Shown here: positions 50,648-58,669 of the stretch, piece after piece | Layout of the letters: each line of letters starts with the position of its first letter | Numbering within the stretch: position 1 is the first letter of the stretch | Assembly: GCA_016709665.1 (NCBI GenBank) | Contig: JADJMI010000027.1 | Coordinates: 62,001-126,000 of the forward strand | DNA from: Betaproteobacteria bacterium | Lineage (GTDB): Bacteria; Pseudomonadota; Gammaproteobacteria; Burkholderiales; Usitatibacteraceae | Reading direction: 5' to 3' | DNA: 64,000 bases | Position numbers and translations under genes: made by a program | The notes under the pieces: model-generated | Seen by the model: only the letters and a program-made list of their open reading frames with translations | The model's database searches: none | Told to the model about the DNA's origin: nothing

Positions 50648-52477
50648 TCAACGCCCGGGCGCCAGGACGATCGGCAGAAGCTGGCCGCTGCGCCCCGGCA
50701 CGACGAGGTGACGCGAGCGATGCACGGGGCGCCCGGCTGCCTCGATCGCCAGCTCGTATTCGCCCTCCGGCAGCCCCTGGAACGTGAAGGCCGCGCCCCA
50801 GGCCACGTCGCGACCGTCGATCAATCGCGGGAAGGCTTCGTCCGCGGCCATGTCCGGGGCCGGCACCAGCGTGCGCTCGACGCCGGGCCCCTGCAGGTGG
50901 ATGCGCCGGATGCCGGCTGCGGGGTGGGCGGCTAGCAGGGCGCCGGCCGGTCGCGGGCGATCCTCGGCGACGAATCCGTTCAGGCTCCCCTGGGGCTGCA
51001 GCCGGAAGGACACCGTGGCGGGACCGCCATCGCCGACGTCCACGGATTGCCGCCGCGGCCGTGCCGCGAAGCCGTCGGCCAGCACGCCGGCTTCGTAGCG
51101 ACCCGGCGCCAGCGCGTTCACCTTCGCACCGCCTTCGGCCGCCGAGAGCGCCACGGTGATCGGCGGGCCGGGGGGCTCGAGCGGCCGAAGCACGAGCAGC
51201 GGCAGGCCCAGCCGGGGCTCGCTGCCGTAGTCCAGCCTCACGTCGAGCCTTCCGCGCGCATCGGCCGCATCGCCGCGGTCGAGCAGGCTGCGCAGCTGCG
51301 CCGTCACCTGGGGCGAGACGAGGATGCTGGCATGGTCCTCGTCGTAGCCGAAAATCGTCCGGGCCTCTTCCTGGGCCGCGCGCCGCAACTGGCTCGCGAG
51401 CGTGACGGTGCCGTCATTGTTGGGTCGCCACAGTCCCGGCGCGCCGCGATGGCCGAAGAGCAGGCTGTAGTCGACATGCGCCGGCAGGCGGCGATCGAAG
51501 AGCGAGCGCATGAACGGGCCGTCGGGTCGCATGTCGTGCCATGACGGCACCACCGCGGGCGAGTATTTCACGCCGCCTTCGGCCGCGACTTCACCGGCCC
51601 AGGGGGTGGAGAGCGTCACGAATCGCCGCACCTGGGGCAGGTGTTCGCCGTTGTCGAGGAGGAGCCGGCGCACCACCAGGCCGCCCATGCTGTGGGCGAC
51701 GACCATCAACCGCTCGTAGCGGTAGCGCAGTTGCAGGTTGAGCAGTTTCCAGTAGAGCAGGTGGGACATCGACTCGACGGGGGCCCCCGACGGGTAGAAG
51801 TAAAGCCAGGCCTGGTAGCGGCTGCGGTCGAGGTGCGCGAGCTGGTGGCGCCAGTCCTGCGGCGAGCCGGCGGCGCCGTGCACGAACAGCACCGGCGTGC
51901 GCGCGGGATCGAAGGGCTCGACGAAGTAGACATTGCCGCCGTGCGTGCGGAAGAAATCCAGCGGCTGCCAGTAGCCCTCGCGCCCGCTCGCGGCCGAAAA
52001 GCGGTCGGCGTCGAGGTCGATCGGGGCGCCGGCCTGCGTGCTGTGGCGAGGAGCCGGCTCCACGGCCGGCACGCCGGCCGTGCCGTCGCCCAGCATCATG
52101 TCCAGTCCCCCGACCATGCCGGTGCCCGGTGCCGCCACGGGACGACCGCCGGCATGGCGGGCAGCGGGCTCGCCCTCGTCGAACAGCCCGTTGCCGTTGC
52201 GGTCGGCGAAAGCGAAGAGCGCATAGTCGCCGCGCGGCACGATCAGCTCGTAGCCGCCGTGCTCGTGCAGCCGCGTCTGGTGCGCCAACCGCGGGCGGCC
52301 CCCGTCGCGGGTGTAGGCACCGACGACGATCGGCCCATCGGCCAGGGCGCCCGTCTCGACGCGACCGACCAGCACGGTGGATGCGCCGTACTCGCGCACC
52401 TGCTCGTCCAGCCTGGCCAGGGTGCAGCCACCCGCCAGCAACGGGCCGATGAGGGCGATGACGAAATGGCGGCGCAC
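50648..52477 (-). CDS. Lipoprotein alpha/beta-hydrolase (lipase/esterase-like)
   Basis: The 609-residue protein begins with a lipoprotein signal (IALIGPLLAGGCTLARL, lipobox AGGC). A central alpha/beta-hydrolase domain (about 190-420) has VLFVHGAAGSPQDW, the nucleophile elbow VAHSMGGLV and later DEDHASIL with the likely His. The N- and C-terminal thirds are beta-rich, EF-hand-like DRNGNGLFDEGE is present near residue 95, and two carbohydrate- or Ig-like segments follow the hydrolase. Start GTG 52477 is chosen because it gives the lipobox; its ribosome site is weak. Substrate unknown. Confidence 0.75.
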   Translation of the reverse strand: MRRHFVIALIGPLLAGGCTLARLDEQVREYGASTVLVGRVETGALADGPIVVGAYTRDGGRPRLAHQTRLHEHGGYELIVPRGDYALFAFADRNGNGLFDEGEPAARHAGGRPVAAPGTGMVGGLDMMLGDGTAGVPAVEPAPRHSTQAGAPIDLDADRFSAASGREGYWQPLDFFRTHGGNVYFVEPFDPARTPVLFVHGAAGSPQDWRHQLAHLDRSRYQAWLYFYPSGAPVESMSHLLYWKLLNLQLRYRYERLMVVAHSMGGLVVRRLLLDNGEHLPQVRRFVTLSTPWAGEVAAEGGVKYSPAVVPSWHDMRPDGPFMRSLFDRRLPAHVDYSLLFGHRGAPGLWRPNNDGTVTLASQLRRAAQEEARTIFGYDEDHASILVSPQVTAQLRSLLDRGDAADARGRLDVRLDYGSEPRLGLPLLVLRPLEPPGPPITVALSAAEGGAKVNALAPGRYEAGVLADGFAARPRRQSVDVGDGGPATVSFRLQPQGSLNGFVAEDRPRPAGALLAAHPAAGIRRIHLQGPGVERTLVPAPDMAADEAFPRLIDGRDVAWGAAFTFQGLPEGEYELAIEAAGRPVHRSRHLVVPGRSGQLLPIVLAPGR

Positions 52478-52581
52478 GGTCGGGAGGGGCGGCGGGCGCC
52501 CGGGAAGGGTGTGCAGCGATGATGGCCTTGGACCGGCGCGGACCGCAATGGGACGGTCGTTCCCCATCGCGGGCCCGGGTC

Positions 52582-53424
52582 TCACAGGTCGATCGTCGTT
52601 CCCTCGATGCCGGGCGTCACGGGGTAGTCCGGCGCAGCGGCGTCGATTGCCTCGGCCGTCATGCGGTCGAGGTCGGCGTCCGTGTGGGCCGGATCGTGAT
52701 GGAAGGGAACGAAGCGCTTCACGCCCGCGAGCGTGCCGAAGGTGAACGCATGCTCGAGCGAGCTGTGGCCCCATCCGCAGTGGCAGGCGTATTCCGCGGT
52801 GCTGTACTGCCCGTCGTGGATGAGCAGGTCGGCCTGCGCGGCCAGGTCGGCGCCGGAGGTCCACGCCCGTGGCAGCGCCGGAAAGCGCGGGGCGGCGAGG
52901 GCGGGCTCGTGGTCGGGGAGGTAGGCGAGCGTGGCGCCGTCCGGCTGGGTGATCCGGTAGCCCACGGTGGGCCCGGGATGGCACACCAGAGCCGCGCGGA
53001 CGCGGAATTCGCCGATGTCACCCTCGACGTCGGGAACATCGTGGAAGGTGAGACGGCACGGCAACTCGGAGAGATTCACGGGGAAGAGAGGCGGCGAAAG
53101 GTAGCGCCGCAGGCGTGCCTGCAGCCTCAGCGTCGCGCTTCCCGGGCCCCAGACGTGCACGTCGAGATCCTCCCGGTGGAGCGGCGCGAAGAAGCCCAGC
53201 CCCTGGATGTGGTCCATGTGCAGGTGGGTGAGCAGGATGTCCACCCGCCGCAGCGATTCCGGAAGGCTCGCACCGAGGCGGCGGAGTCCCGTACCCGCGT
53301 CGAGCACCAGCAGCGTGCCCTCGTCCCCGGCGACGCTCACGCAGGACGTGTTGCCGCCGTAGCGCGCCGTCTCCGGCCCGGGCGAGGCGATCGAGCCCCG
53401 CGTGCCCCACAGGGTGACCTTCAC
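52582..53424 (-). CDS. MBL-fold phosphodiesterase/hydrolase, PhnP/RNase Z-like
   Basis: The 280-residue protein opens with the GTRGSIASPGP motif and has the metal site LTHLHMDHIQGL (about 86-97), further ligands in YLPDHEP and LIHDGQYS, and the last His in PFHHDPAHTD. Such proteins are cytoplasmic phosphodiesterases, including cyclic-nucleotide hydrolases. It follows a PAS-domain gene (stop and start separated by one base), suggesting that the PAS protein senses a signal for the hydrolase. Product unknown. Confidence 0.86.
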   Translation of the reverse strand: MKVTLWGTRGSIASPGPETARYGGNTSCVSVAGDEGTLLVLDAGTGLRRLGASLPESLRRVDILLTHLHMDHIQGLGFFAPLHREDLDVHVWGPGSATLRLQARLRRYLSPPLFPVNLSELPCRLTFHDVPDVEGDIGEFRVRAALVCHPGPTVGYRITQPDGATLAYLPDHEPALAAPRFPALPRAWTSGADLAAQADLLIHDGQYSTAEYACHCGWGHSSLEHAFTFGTLAGVKRFVPFHHDPAHTDADLDRMTAEAIDAAAPDYPVTPGIEGTTIDL

Positions 53425-53425
53425 G

Positions 53426-53833
53426 TCAGGTTTCCCAGAAGATCATCAACACGCCCAGGAAGTCGCGCTGCTCCCCGATGAGGGGAATGGCCGTGATGAT
53501 GACGTGGAGCCATTCGCGTTCCCGGCACTGCATCCACACCGTGCGAGAGATGGGCTTGCGCTCGCTGATCGCGAGCATGGTGGGACGCTCGTCGACGGCA
53601 ATGGGCTGGCGCGCCTCGTCCGCGATGGCGAAGAGTACGCTCCACTCTTCCGCCCGCATCTCCCCGGTCTCCTCGAAGCGTTGGTCGAGGATCCGCTCCG
53701 CGCACTCGTTGAAGAAGATGAGGGTGCCCTCGGGATCCACGAGCAGGATGGGCATCGCCATGCTGCCTGCCAGTTGCCGGGCGAGGATGACCTGGACGGG
53801 CTTCACCTTCATGGCGTGCTTGTTCGCGGGCAT
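53426..53833 (-). CDS. Stand-alone PAS-domain protein
   Basis: The 135-residue cytoplasmic protein consists of one PAS fold (about 25-135; PILLVDPEGTLIFFNECAERIL...HVIITAIPLIGEQRDFLGVLMIFWE) and no output domain. It begins MPANKHAMKVKPVQVILARQLAGS. It is directly upstream of the MBL hydrolase in the same transcript. Several hydrophobic and cysteine/His positions could hold a ligand but none marks a known cofactor. Confidence 0.8.
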   Translation of the reverse strand: MPANKHAMKVKPVQVILARQLAGSMAMPILLVDPEGTLIFFNECAERILDQRFEETGEMRAEEWSVLFAIADEARQPIAVDERPTMLAISERKPISRTVWMQCREREWLHVIITAIPLIGEQRDFLGVLMIFWET

Positions 53834-53893
53834 GTCGCAGGTTGGCGGTTCCCGCCGTGCCCGTCCGTTCGCGACCGCACGAAGGACCCGGCG

Positions 53894-55501
53894 CTAGCGG
53901 TACCGGGCCTCCACCAGGTCGATCTCCCGCACCAGCATGCGCGAGGCCTCGTCGGTGAGCCGGGACTGGCGCGCCAGGTCGAACACCGTCTCCCGCTCCG
54001 CATGCAGGCCCGTCATCAGCAGCGCCTTTTCGGCACGCTCTCCCTGGTGCCCCCGTCCGCCGGCAACGCCCGCCGACCCCGCCAGGTCGACGCGTTTGCG
54101 GTAGCGCTCGATCAACGAGGCGGCCGCGATCGCATAGGCGTCCACGTCCGGCGCGTCGCGAGGCACGGCCCGCAGCGCCGCTTCGATGGCGACGATGGCC
54201 GCCAGCGCGGCTTCGCTTCGGGCGGCTTCCTCCTGCCGCCGCGCGGCGCTGTCGCTGGGAAGCGAGAGGCCCTTCAGCAGGGCGGGCAGCCCGATGCTCG
54301 CGGCCACGAGGGACAGCAGGATCACGGACGCGGCCAGAAACACGGCGAGGTCACGGGCGGGGAAGGGCGTGCCGTCGGGAAGCGCGAGCGGCAGCGTCAT
54401 CACGCCGGCCAGCGTGATCGCGCCGCGCACGCCGGCGAGCGAGGTCGCGGCCACCAGTCGCCAGGGGGGCGTCGCCATCGTCTCGCCGCGGCGGCGGGCC
54501 GCAAAGATCGTGAGCCGGAGCGACGTCCAAACCCAGGCGAATCTCAACACAGCCAGCCCCAGGCCGATCGCGAGCGCGTAGCCGGCCAGCCACCACGGAT
54601 TGTCATGGCCGCCTTCGCGCACCGCGGTCATCGCCCCTTCGAAAAGGCCGGGCAGTTGCTCACCCAGCAGGACGAACACGACGCCGTTCAGGGCGAACTG
54701 CATGGCGTTCCAGACGGCGGCGCGGTCCACCCGCGTGGTGGCGGGGGCGCGGCCGGTGAGTTCCACGTAGCTCATGGTGATGCCGGCCGCGACGGCGGCG
54801 AGGATTCCCGACGCGCCTGCCCACTCGGCGATCAGGTAGGCGCCGAAGGGCAGGAGGATGCTCACGAGTATCGGCGAGCCGGCTTCCTCGCCGTAGCGGC
54901 CGGAAAGCGCCATCTGCGCCGACGTGACGGCGAGCGTGAGCGCCACGCCGCAGCCCACGCCGCCGGCAACCGCCCAGAGGAACGCCGCCAGGGCGTCTGC
55001 CGGCGAGAAGACGCCGGTCATGGCGACGCCGACCGCGAAGCTGAAGCACACCAGGCCCGAGGCGTCGTTGAGCAGCGCCTCGCCCTGAAGGATATGGAGC
55101 AATCGCCGGGGAATGGGGGTGCGCTGGGCGATGGACGACACGGCCACGGGGTCGGTCGGCGAGAGGATCGCCGCAAGCGCGAAAGCGACGGCGAGGGGCA
55201 TGGCCGGGATCATCGCGTGGATGAAGAACCCGATGCCGAATACCGTGAAGACGACCAGGCCAAGCGCCAGCTCGAGGATGGTCGCCTTGTCGCGCAGCAA
55301 TCCGAAGTTCGGGATGCGCCAGCCATCGAGGAAGAGCAGGGGCGGCACGAACAGGAGGAAGAACAACTCCGGGTCGAGCGCCAGTCCCTGGTCGAGCACG
55401 CCGGTGATCGACGCGCCCAGCACGATCTGCAACAGGGGCAGCGGCAGGGCGAACGGCAGCACCCGCGCCAGGAAGCCGCTGGCCACGACCGCGAGGAGCA
55501 T
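53894..55501 (-). CDS. NhaP/CPA1-type sodium/proton antiporter
   Basis: The 535-residue inner-membrane protein has about twelve hydrophobic helices and the CPA1 signatures: LFVPPLLFLDGW, ILSPTDPVAVSSI (ion-binding Asp-Pro), GEALLNDASGLV and AGVRGAITLAG. A cytoplasmic tail of about 130 residues follows. ATG 55501 is the only ATG near the first helix. It lies between the PAS gene and a YXWGXW-like exported protein with which it shows no operon-like spacing. Confidence 0.92.
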   Translation of the reverse strand: MLLAVVASGFLARVLPFALPLPLLQIVLGASITGVLDQGLALDPELFFLLFVPPLLFLDGWRIPNFGLLRDKATILELALGLVVFTVFGIGFFIHAMIPAMPLAVAFALAAILSPTDPVAVSSIAQRTPIPRRLLHILQGEALLNDASGLVCFSFAVGVAMTGVFSPADALAAFLWAVAGGVGCGVALTLAVTSAQMALSGRYGEEAGSPILVSILLPFGAYLIAEWAGASGILAAVAAGITMSYVELTGRAPATTRVDRAAVWNAMQFALNGVVFVLLGEQLPGLFEGAMTAVREGGHDNPWWLAGYALAIGLGLAVLRFAWVWTSLRLTIFAARRRGETMATPPWRLVAATSLAGVRGAITLAGVMTLPLALPDGTPFPARDLAVFLAASVILLSLVAASIGLPALLKGLSLPSDSAARRQEEAARSEAALAAIVAIEAALRAVPRDAPDVDAYAIAAASLIERYRKRVDLAGSAGVAGGRGHQGERAEKALLMTGLHAERETVFDLARQSRLTDEASRMLVREIDLVEARYR

Positions 55502-55563
55502 GGCCAGGATCAGGACGACGGTCTGGATGGCGATGGCCTCTCGCGGTTTCCGGCGGACCGGGT

Positions 55564-56370
55564 TCAGTCCTTCTTGTCGCGTCCCTTGCCTTGCGATTCG
55601 GGCTTGTCGTGACCCCTTCCTTGCGATTCCGGACGGTTGCCGCGGTCGTTGCCCTGCGGTTCGCGGCGGTTGCTTCGATCATCGCCATGCGAATCGTCAC
55701 GGGAATCCCGGCTGCGGGATTGCGCCTCGGAAGCGTTCGGGCGCGGTTGCCCCGTCGGACCGGCGTACGGCGACACGCGCGGCTGGAAGTGCTGCTGCGT
55801 GATGCTCTCGCGAGGCTGGTACGGGTAGTTGCGCGTGCGGATCTCGCGCTGCTGGTCGTAGGAGCCGGGGTAGCGATCGCCGCGGTACTGGCGCTGGTAG
55901 CTGGGCAGCGGCGCCGCACGCGGTGACTCGTTGCGGTTCCATTGGTTCCAGCCCGTGCGCCTCGCCTCCCAGTCGCGCCCCCAATGATCGCCCCAGCGCG
56001 GCGCGGCATCGGCCCGCCAGCCGCGGAAGTAGGTGGGCGGCTGTCGGTAGTAGCGGACCGGCACGCGCAGGACGTAGACCGGGACGTACGCCGGCTGGAC
56101 GGTGACCCAGGGGCCGTTGTACCAGCTGCTCGCGTACCAGTTGTCCTGGCGATAGACCCAGTACTGGCCGTCATAGAAGAAGTAGTTCGAGTCGCCCCGG
56201 GGGTTGTAGTAGACGGGATGGCCCGGCACCCGCACGAGCGACGGATAGGCGTTCAGGTTGATGCCGATGCTCACGCCCGGGACGTCGAAGCCGATGCTCA
56301 TCTGCGCAAGTGCGTCGGGTATCGGGGCGAGGGCCATCGACAGCGAAAACGAGAGAAGAAGGCGGCGCAT
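55564..56370 (-). CDS. Exported Tyr/Trp-rich protein with low-complexity charged tail
   Basis: The 268-residue protein has a signal peptide (to about DALAQ, residue 23). Residues 25-150 hold aromatic-rich segments (YYNPRGDSNYFFYDGQYWVY, NWYASSWYNGPWV, RRTGWNQWNRNE) like small envelope proteins; the last 80 residues are a disordered Arg/Gln/Asp-rich tail with repeats such as PESQGR and PESQGKG. Function not recognised. AGGAGT precedes the ATG. A long inverted repeat lies upstream. Confidence 0.72.
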   Translation of the reverse strand: MRRLLLSFSLSMALAPIPDALAQMSIGFDVPGVSIGINLNAYPSLVRVPGHPVYYNPRGDSNYFFYDGQYWVYRQDNWYASSWYNGPWVTVQPAYVPVYVLRVPVRYYRQPPTYFRGWRADAAPRWGDHWGRDWEARRTGWNQWNRNESPRAAPLPSYQRQYRGDRYPGSYDQQREIRTRNYPYQPRESITQQHFQPRVSPYAGPTGQPRPNASEAQSRSRDSRDDSHGDDRSNRREPQGNDRGNRPESQGRGHDKPESQGKGRDKKD

Positions 56371-56437
56371 GGGGACTCCTGATGGCGTGTGCAGGACCCG
56401 AAGGTAGCGTGCCGCGGGCGGGCAGGTCGGTGCGGAC

Positions 56438-56479
56438 GCGAACATTGCGATCGGGGCGATCCCGCCGGTGAATGTTCGC
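56438..56479. repeat. Spaced perfect inverted repeat in a divergent promoter
   Basis: GCGAACATT (56438-56446) and AATGTTCGC (56471-56479) are perfect nine-base complements separated by 24 bases. Centre-to-centre distance is 33 bases, about three helical turns. They lie between the Tyr/Trp-rich protein gene and the ferritin-like gene, so two dimers could bind on the same DNA face. Confidence 0.5.
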
Positions 56480-56558
56480 CAGCGAACCGACGTCGGCGCC
56501 GGGGCCGGCCCATCCTGCGGGGCATTGAGAACCGCAATGCATCCTTGCCGAGGAAGTC

Positions 56559-57137
56559 ATGACCGTCCCCCACGCAACCCCGGAAGTGGACCAGATGCGC
56601 CAGCGTGCCCGCGACCACTTCGAGGAAGGCGCGGTGACGGCCGGCTATGCCGCCGATCGCCAGGTCGTGCTCCGGCGGCTCGATGCGTCCCTCGCGACCG
56701 AACTCGTCTGCGTGCTGCGCTACCGCAGGCACCACTTCATGGCCCGGGGCATCCTGTCGCAGGCCGTCGCCGAGGAGTTCCTCGTGCATTCGAACGAGGA
56801 ACTGGGCCATGCCGACCTGCTCGCGGGCCGCATCGTCCAGCTCGGCGGCGAGCCGGACCTCGCGCCCGCCACGCTGGCCGCGAGAAGCCACGCGGAATAC
56901 CGCGAAGGCACCACGCTGTCGGAAATGATCAAGGAAAACCTCGTCGCCGAGCGCGTCGCGATCGACAGCTATCGCGATTTCATCGGCTATCTCGGCGACA
57001 AGGATCCGACCACGCGCCGGCTCCTCGAGACGATTCTCGCCACCGAAGAAGAGCACGCGGACGACCTGACTTCGCTCCTGCGGGTGATCCCCCAGATGGC
57101 GCTCCCGTCCGAGAATCGGGACCGTCGATCGGCGTGA
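56559..57137 (+). CDS. Ferritin-like/bacterioferritin-type di-iron protein
   Basis: The 192-residue four-helix protein has the two ligand sets LATELVCVLRYRRHHF and SNEELGHADLL in the first pair of helices, and LVAERVAIDSYRDFI and LATEEEHADDL in the second, as in bacterioferritin and Dps-like proteins. It should bind or oxidise iron in the cytoplasm. There is no clear haem-binding Met. The spaced inverted repeat upstream is a possible iron- or stress-regulator site, though it is not a Fur box. Confidence 0.85.
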   Translation: MTVPHATPEVDQMRQRARDHFEEGAVTAGYAADRQVVLRRLDASLATELVCVLRYRRHHFMARGILSQAVAEEFLVHSNEELGHADLLAGRIVQLGGEPDLAPATLAARSHAEYREGTTLSEMIKENLVAERVAIDSYRDFIGYLGDKDPTTRRLLETILATEEEHADDLTSLLRVIPQMALPSENRDRRSA

Positions 57138-57188
57138 CCCGCCCGGGGGCCGGTGAAGCCCGCCTTGACCACACCAGGAGTCTCGACC

Positions 57189-57323
57189 CTGTCACACAAG
57201 CCGCCTCGCGAGGAAAAGAAGAAGCCGCTCCTCAACGCCAAGGAGAAGAAGGCCGCCCGCCAGCAGAAGAAGCAGGTCGTGGCGGCAGTCCCTGCGCCGC
57301 GACGTTTCGTCCCGGCCCCATGA
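57189..57323 (+). CDS. Small lysine-rich protein with CTG start
   Basis: The 44-residue product starts (CTG) SHKPPREEKKKPLLNAKEKKAARQQKK and is extremely basic, like small cytoplasmic KEKRAAK-type proteins seen in many betaproteobacteria. AGGAG lies eight bases before the CTG, an ideal ribosome site, and no ATG exists. An alternative is GTG at 57153. Its stop overlaps the next start as ATGA, which supports translation. Function unknown; nucleic-acid binding is plausible. Confidence 0.55.
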   Translation: MSHKPPREEKKKPLLNAKEKKAARQQKKQVVAAVPAPRRFVPAP

Positions 57324-57517
57324 GCGACGGAAGCGGCTTCCGCGTGCTTGCGCACGGCCTTGCCATGCTGGGCGTATGCGTGGCCCTGTCCGCCTGCAAC
57401 GCCTCGCTGCCGGGGCCGGCGCGATCGCCGGTCACGGTCCCCTCGACGCTCGATACGGGCACGCCCGCCAAGTCGAACCTCGCCCGCAATCCTGCCGGGG
57501 ACGGCGAGCGGGTCTAG
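57320..57517 (+). CDS. Small lipoprotein
   Basis: The 65-residue protein has a lipoprotein signal (FRVLAHGLAMLGVCVALSAC, lipobox LSAC) and a short proline/threonine-rich mature part of about 36 residues, probably disordered and tethered to a membrane. Its ATG overlaps the stop of the lysine-rich gene. Its stop overlaps the stop of the convergent HMA gene in the tetranucleotide CTAG. Confidence 0.55.
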   Translation: MSDGSGFRVLAHGLAMLGVCVALSACNASLPGPARSPVTVPSTLDTGTPAKSNLARNPAGDGERV

Positions 57518-57762
57518 GTCGGCGACACGGCCGGCTGGGCGTTCCCGGCAGGGACCGGGCGCACGTCGTAGCCCGCTCCGCTGAGGGCGAGGACCAGTTC
57601 GCGTGTCGATGTCCGGCGCTCGTCGAACTGGACCGTGGCCTCGCCGGTTTCGAAGGACACGTTGACCGCGCTCACGCCCGCCACGGCGCCGAGCGCGTGA
57701 GTCACGGCGCCGACGCAGCCTTCGCAGGTCATTCCCGACACGTTCACTCTTTCCATGCGCAT
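57514..57762 (-). CDS. HMA-domain metal-binding protein (copper chaperone type)
   Basis: The 82-residue cytoplasmic protein carries one heavy-metal-associated domain with the metal motif GMTCEGC (about residues 10-16) and the ferredoxin-like pattern AVNVSFETGEATVQFDE...GYDVRPV. It likely delivers Cu(I) to a P-type ATPase or regulator, neither of which is in the window. The start at 57762 has GGAG six bases upstream; ATG two codons later is also possible. Confidence 0.85.
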   Translation of the reverse strand: MRMERVNVSGMTCEGCVGAVTHALGAVAGVSAVNVSFETGEATVQFDERRTSTRELVLALSGAGYDVRPVPAGNAQPAVSPT

Positions 57763-57969
57763 GGCGACTCCGCTTTCGGCTGGGGGAGCGATACGGTATC
57801 CCGCCGGTGGGCGCGAGTCCGTTCGATGGCGTACCCAGATGGCCCGGGAACCTTCCGCCCCTCGAATCACTCTATGGATAGCGGGTTCATTGCCCCATAT
57901 TTGTTGAAAATTAGGTATTTGGGCTTGTTTCTTGAAGTGAATTCGCTAAACTTGCCCCGGAAACCGCCG

Positions 57970-57975
57970 TATAAT
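57970..57975 (+). promoter_or_regulatory. -10 element immediately before the transglycosylase start
   Basis: A perfect TATAAT ends six bases before the ATG at 57982, so transcription would begin at or next to the start codon. No ribosome site lies between. This suggests a leaderless mRNA. The -35 is weak (TAAACT, 57947). Confidence 0.45.
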
Positions 57976-57981
57976 TCCTCC

Positions 57982-58599
57982 ATGACCCGGATTCGCCACC
58001 TTCCGCTGGCTGCCGCTTTCGTCGCGGCCATCGCCGCCTCGCCGCAGGCCCGGGCGGACATCTTCTCGTTCACGGACGAGCGGGGGGTCGTGCATTTCAC
58101 CAACATCCCGGGCCTCGACAGGCGATACAAGCTCATCCGGCGCGAGGCCGGATCGGCCGTCCCGCGCTCGGGGCAGGCCTGGATGCCCTCCGAGGCGGAC
58201 ATCCGCCGCTTCAGCAGCATCATCGACGTGGCGGCCCGCTCCCACGGGGTCGAAGCCGCGCTGGTCCAGGCGGTCATCACGGCCGAGAGCGGCTTCAACC
58301 CGAACGCGATCTCCCGCGCCGGCGCCTCGGGGCTCATGCAACTCATGCCGGACACCGCGCGCCGTTACGGCGTGCGGAACATATTCGATCCCGTGGAGAA
58401 CATCCACGGGGGCGTGCGCTACCTGCGCGACCTCCTCGCGATGTTCAAGGGCGACATGCGGCTCGCGCTCGCGGGCTACAACGCGGGCGAGAACGCGGTC
58501 ATCCGGGCCGGCAACAACATCCCGCCCTACGCCGAGACGCAGAACTACGTCCCGAAGGTGATCCAGTACTACCACCGCTTTCGCGCGAAGCCGGGCTGA
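57982..58599 (+). CDS. Exported lytic transglycosylase with DUF4124-type N-terminus
   Basis: The 205-residue periplasmic enzyme cleaves peptidoglycan between MurNAc and GlcNAc. After the signal peptide (to about QARA, residue 25) comes a short DUF4124-like unit (DIFSFTDERGVVHFTNIP), then the SLT domain with catalytic Glu in ITAESGFNPNAISRAGASGLMQLMPDTARRYG and the conserved LALAGYNAGENAV. The preceding 219 bases hold no other gene and include an AT-rich stretch at 57890-57950. Confidence 0.92.
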   Translation: MTRIRHLPLAAAFVAAIAASPQARADIFSFTDERGVVHFTNIPGLDRRYKLIRREAGSAVPRSGQAWMPSEADIRRFSSIIDVAARSHGVEAALVQAVITAESGFNPNAISRAGASGLMQLMPDTARRYGVRNIFDPVENIHGGVRYLRDLLAMFKGDMRLALAGYNAGENAVIRAGNNIPPYAETQNYVPKVIQYYHRFRAKPG

Positions 58600-58620
58600 G
58601 GCGAGCCGGCTTCCCATGCG

Positions 58621-58646
58621 AAAGGGCCGCCCTCGGGCGGCCCTTT
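58621..58646. terminator. Bidirectional hairpin between transglycosylase and RND genes
   Basis: AAAGGGCCGCCC and its exact complement form a 12-base-arm hairpin with two central bases, giving a T-rich 3' edge on each strand. It can terminate both convergent transcripts. Confidence 0.75.
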
Positions 58647-58669
58647 CCATTCCAGCGAGCGGGGCGGAT

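Noticed and set aside
55564..55760. Repeats PESQG/REPQG in the C-terminal tail as a mobile or CRISPR-like repeat
   Set aside because: They are short protein-level low-complexity repeats inside a coding frame, with no regular spacer pattern.
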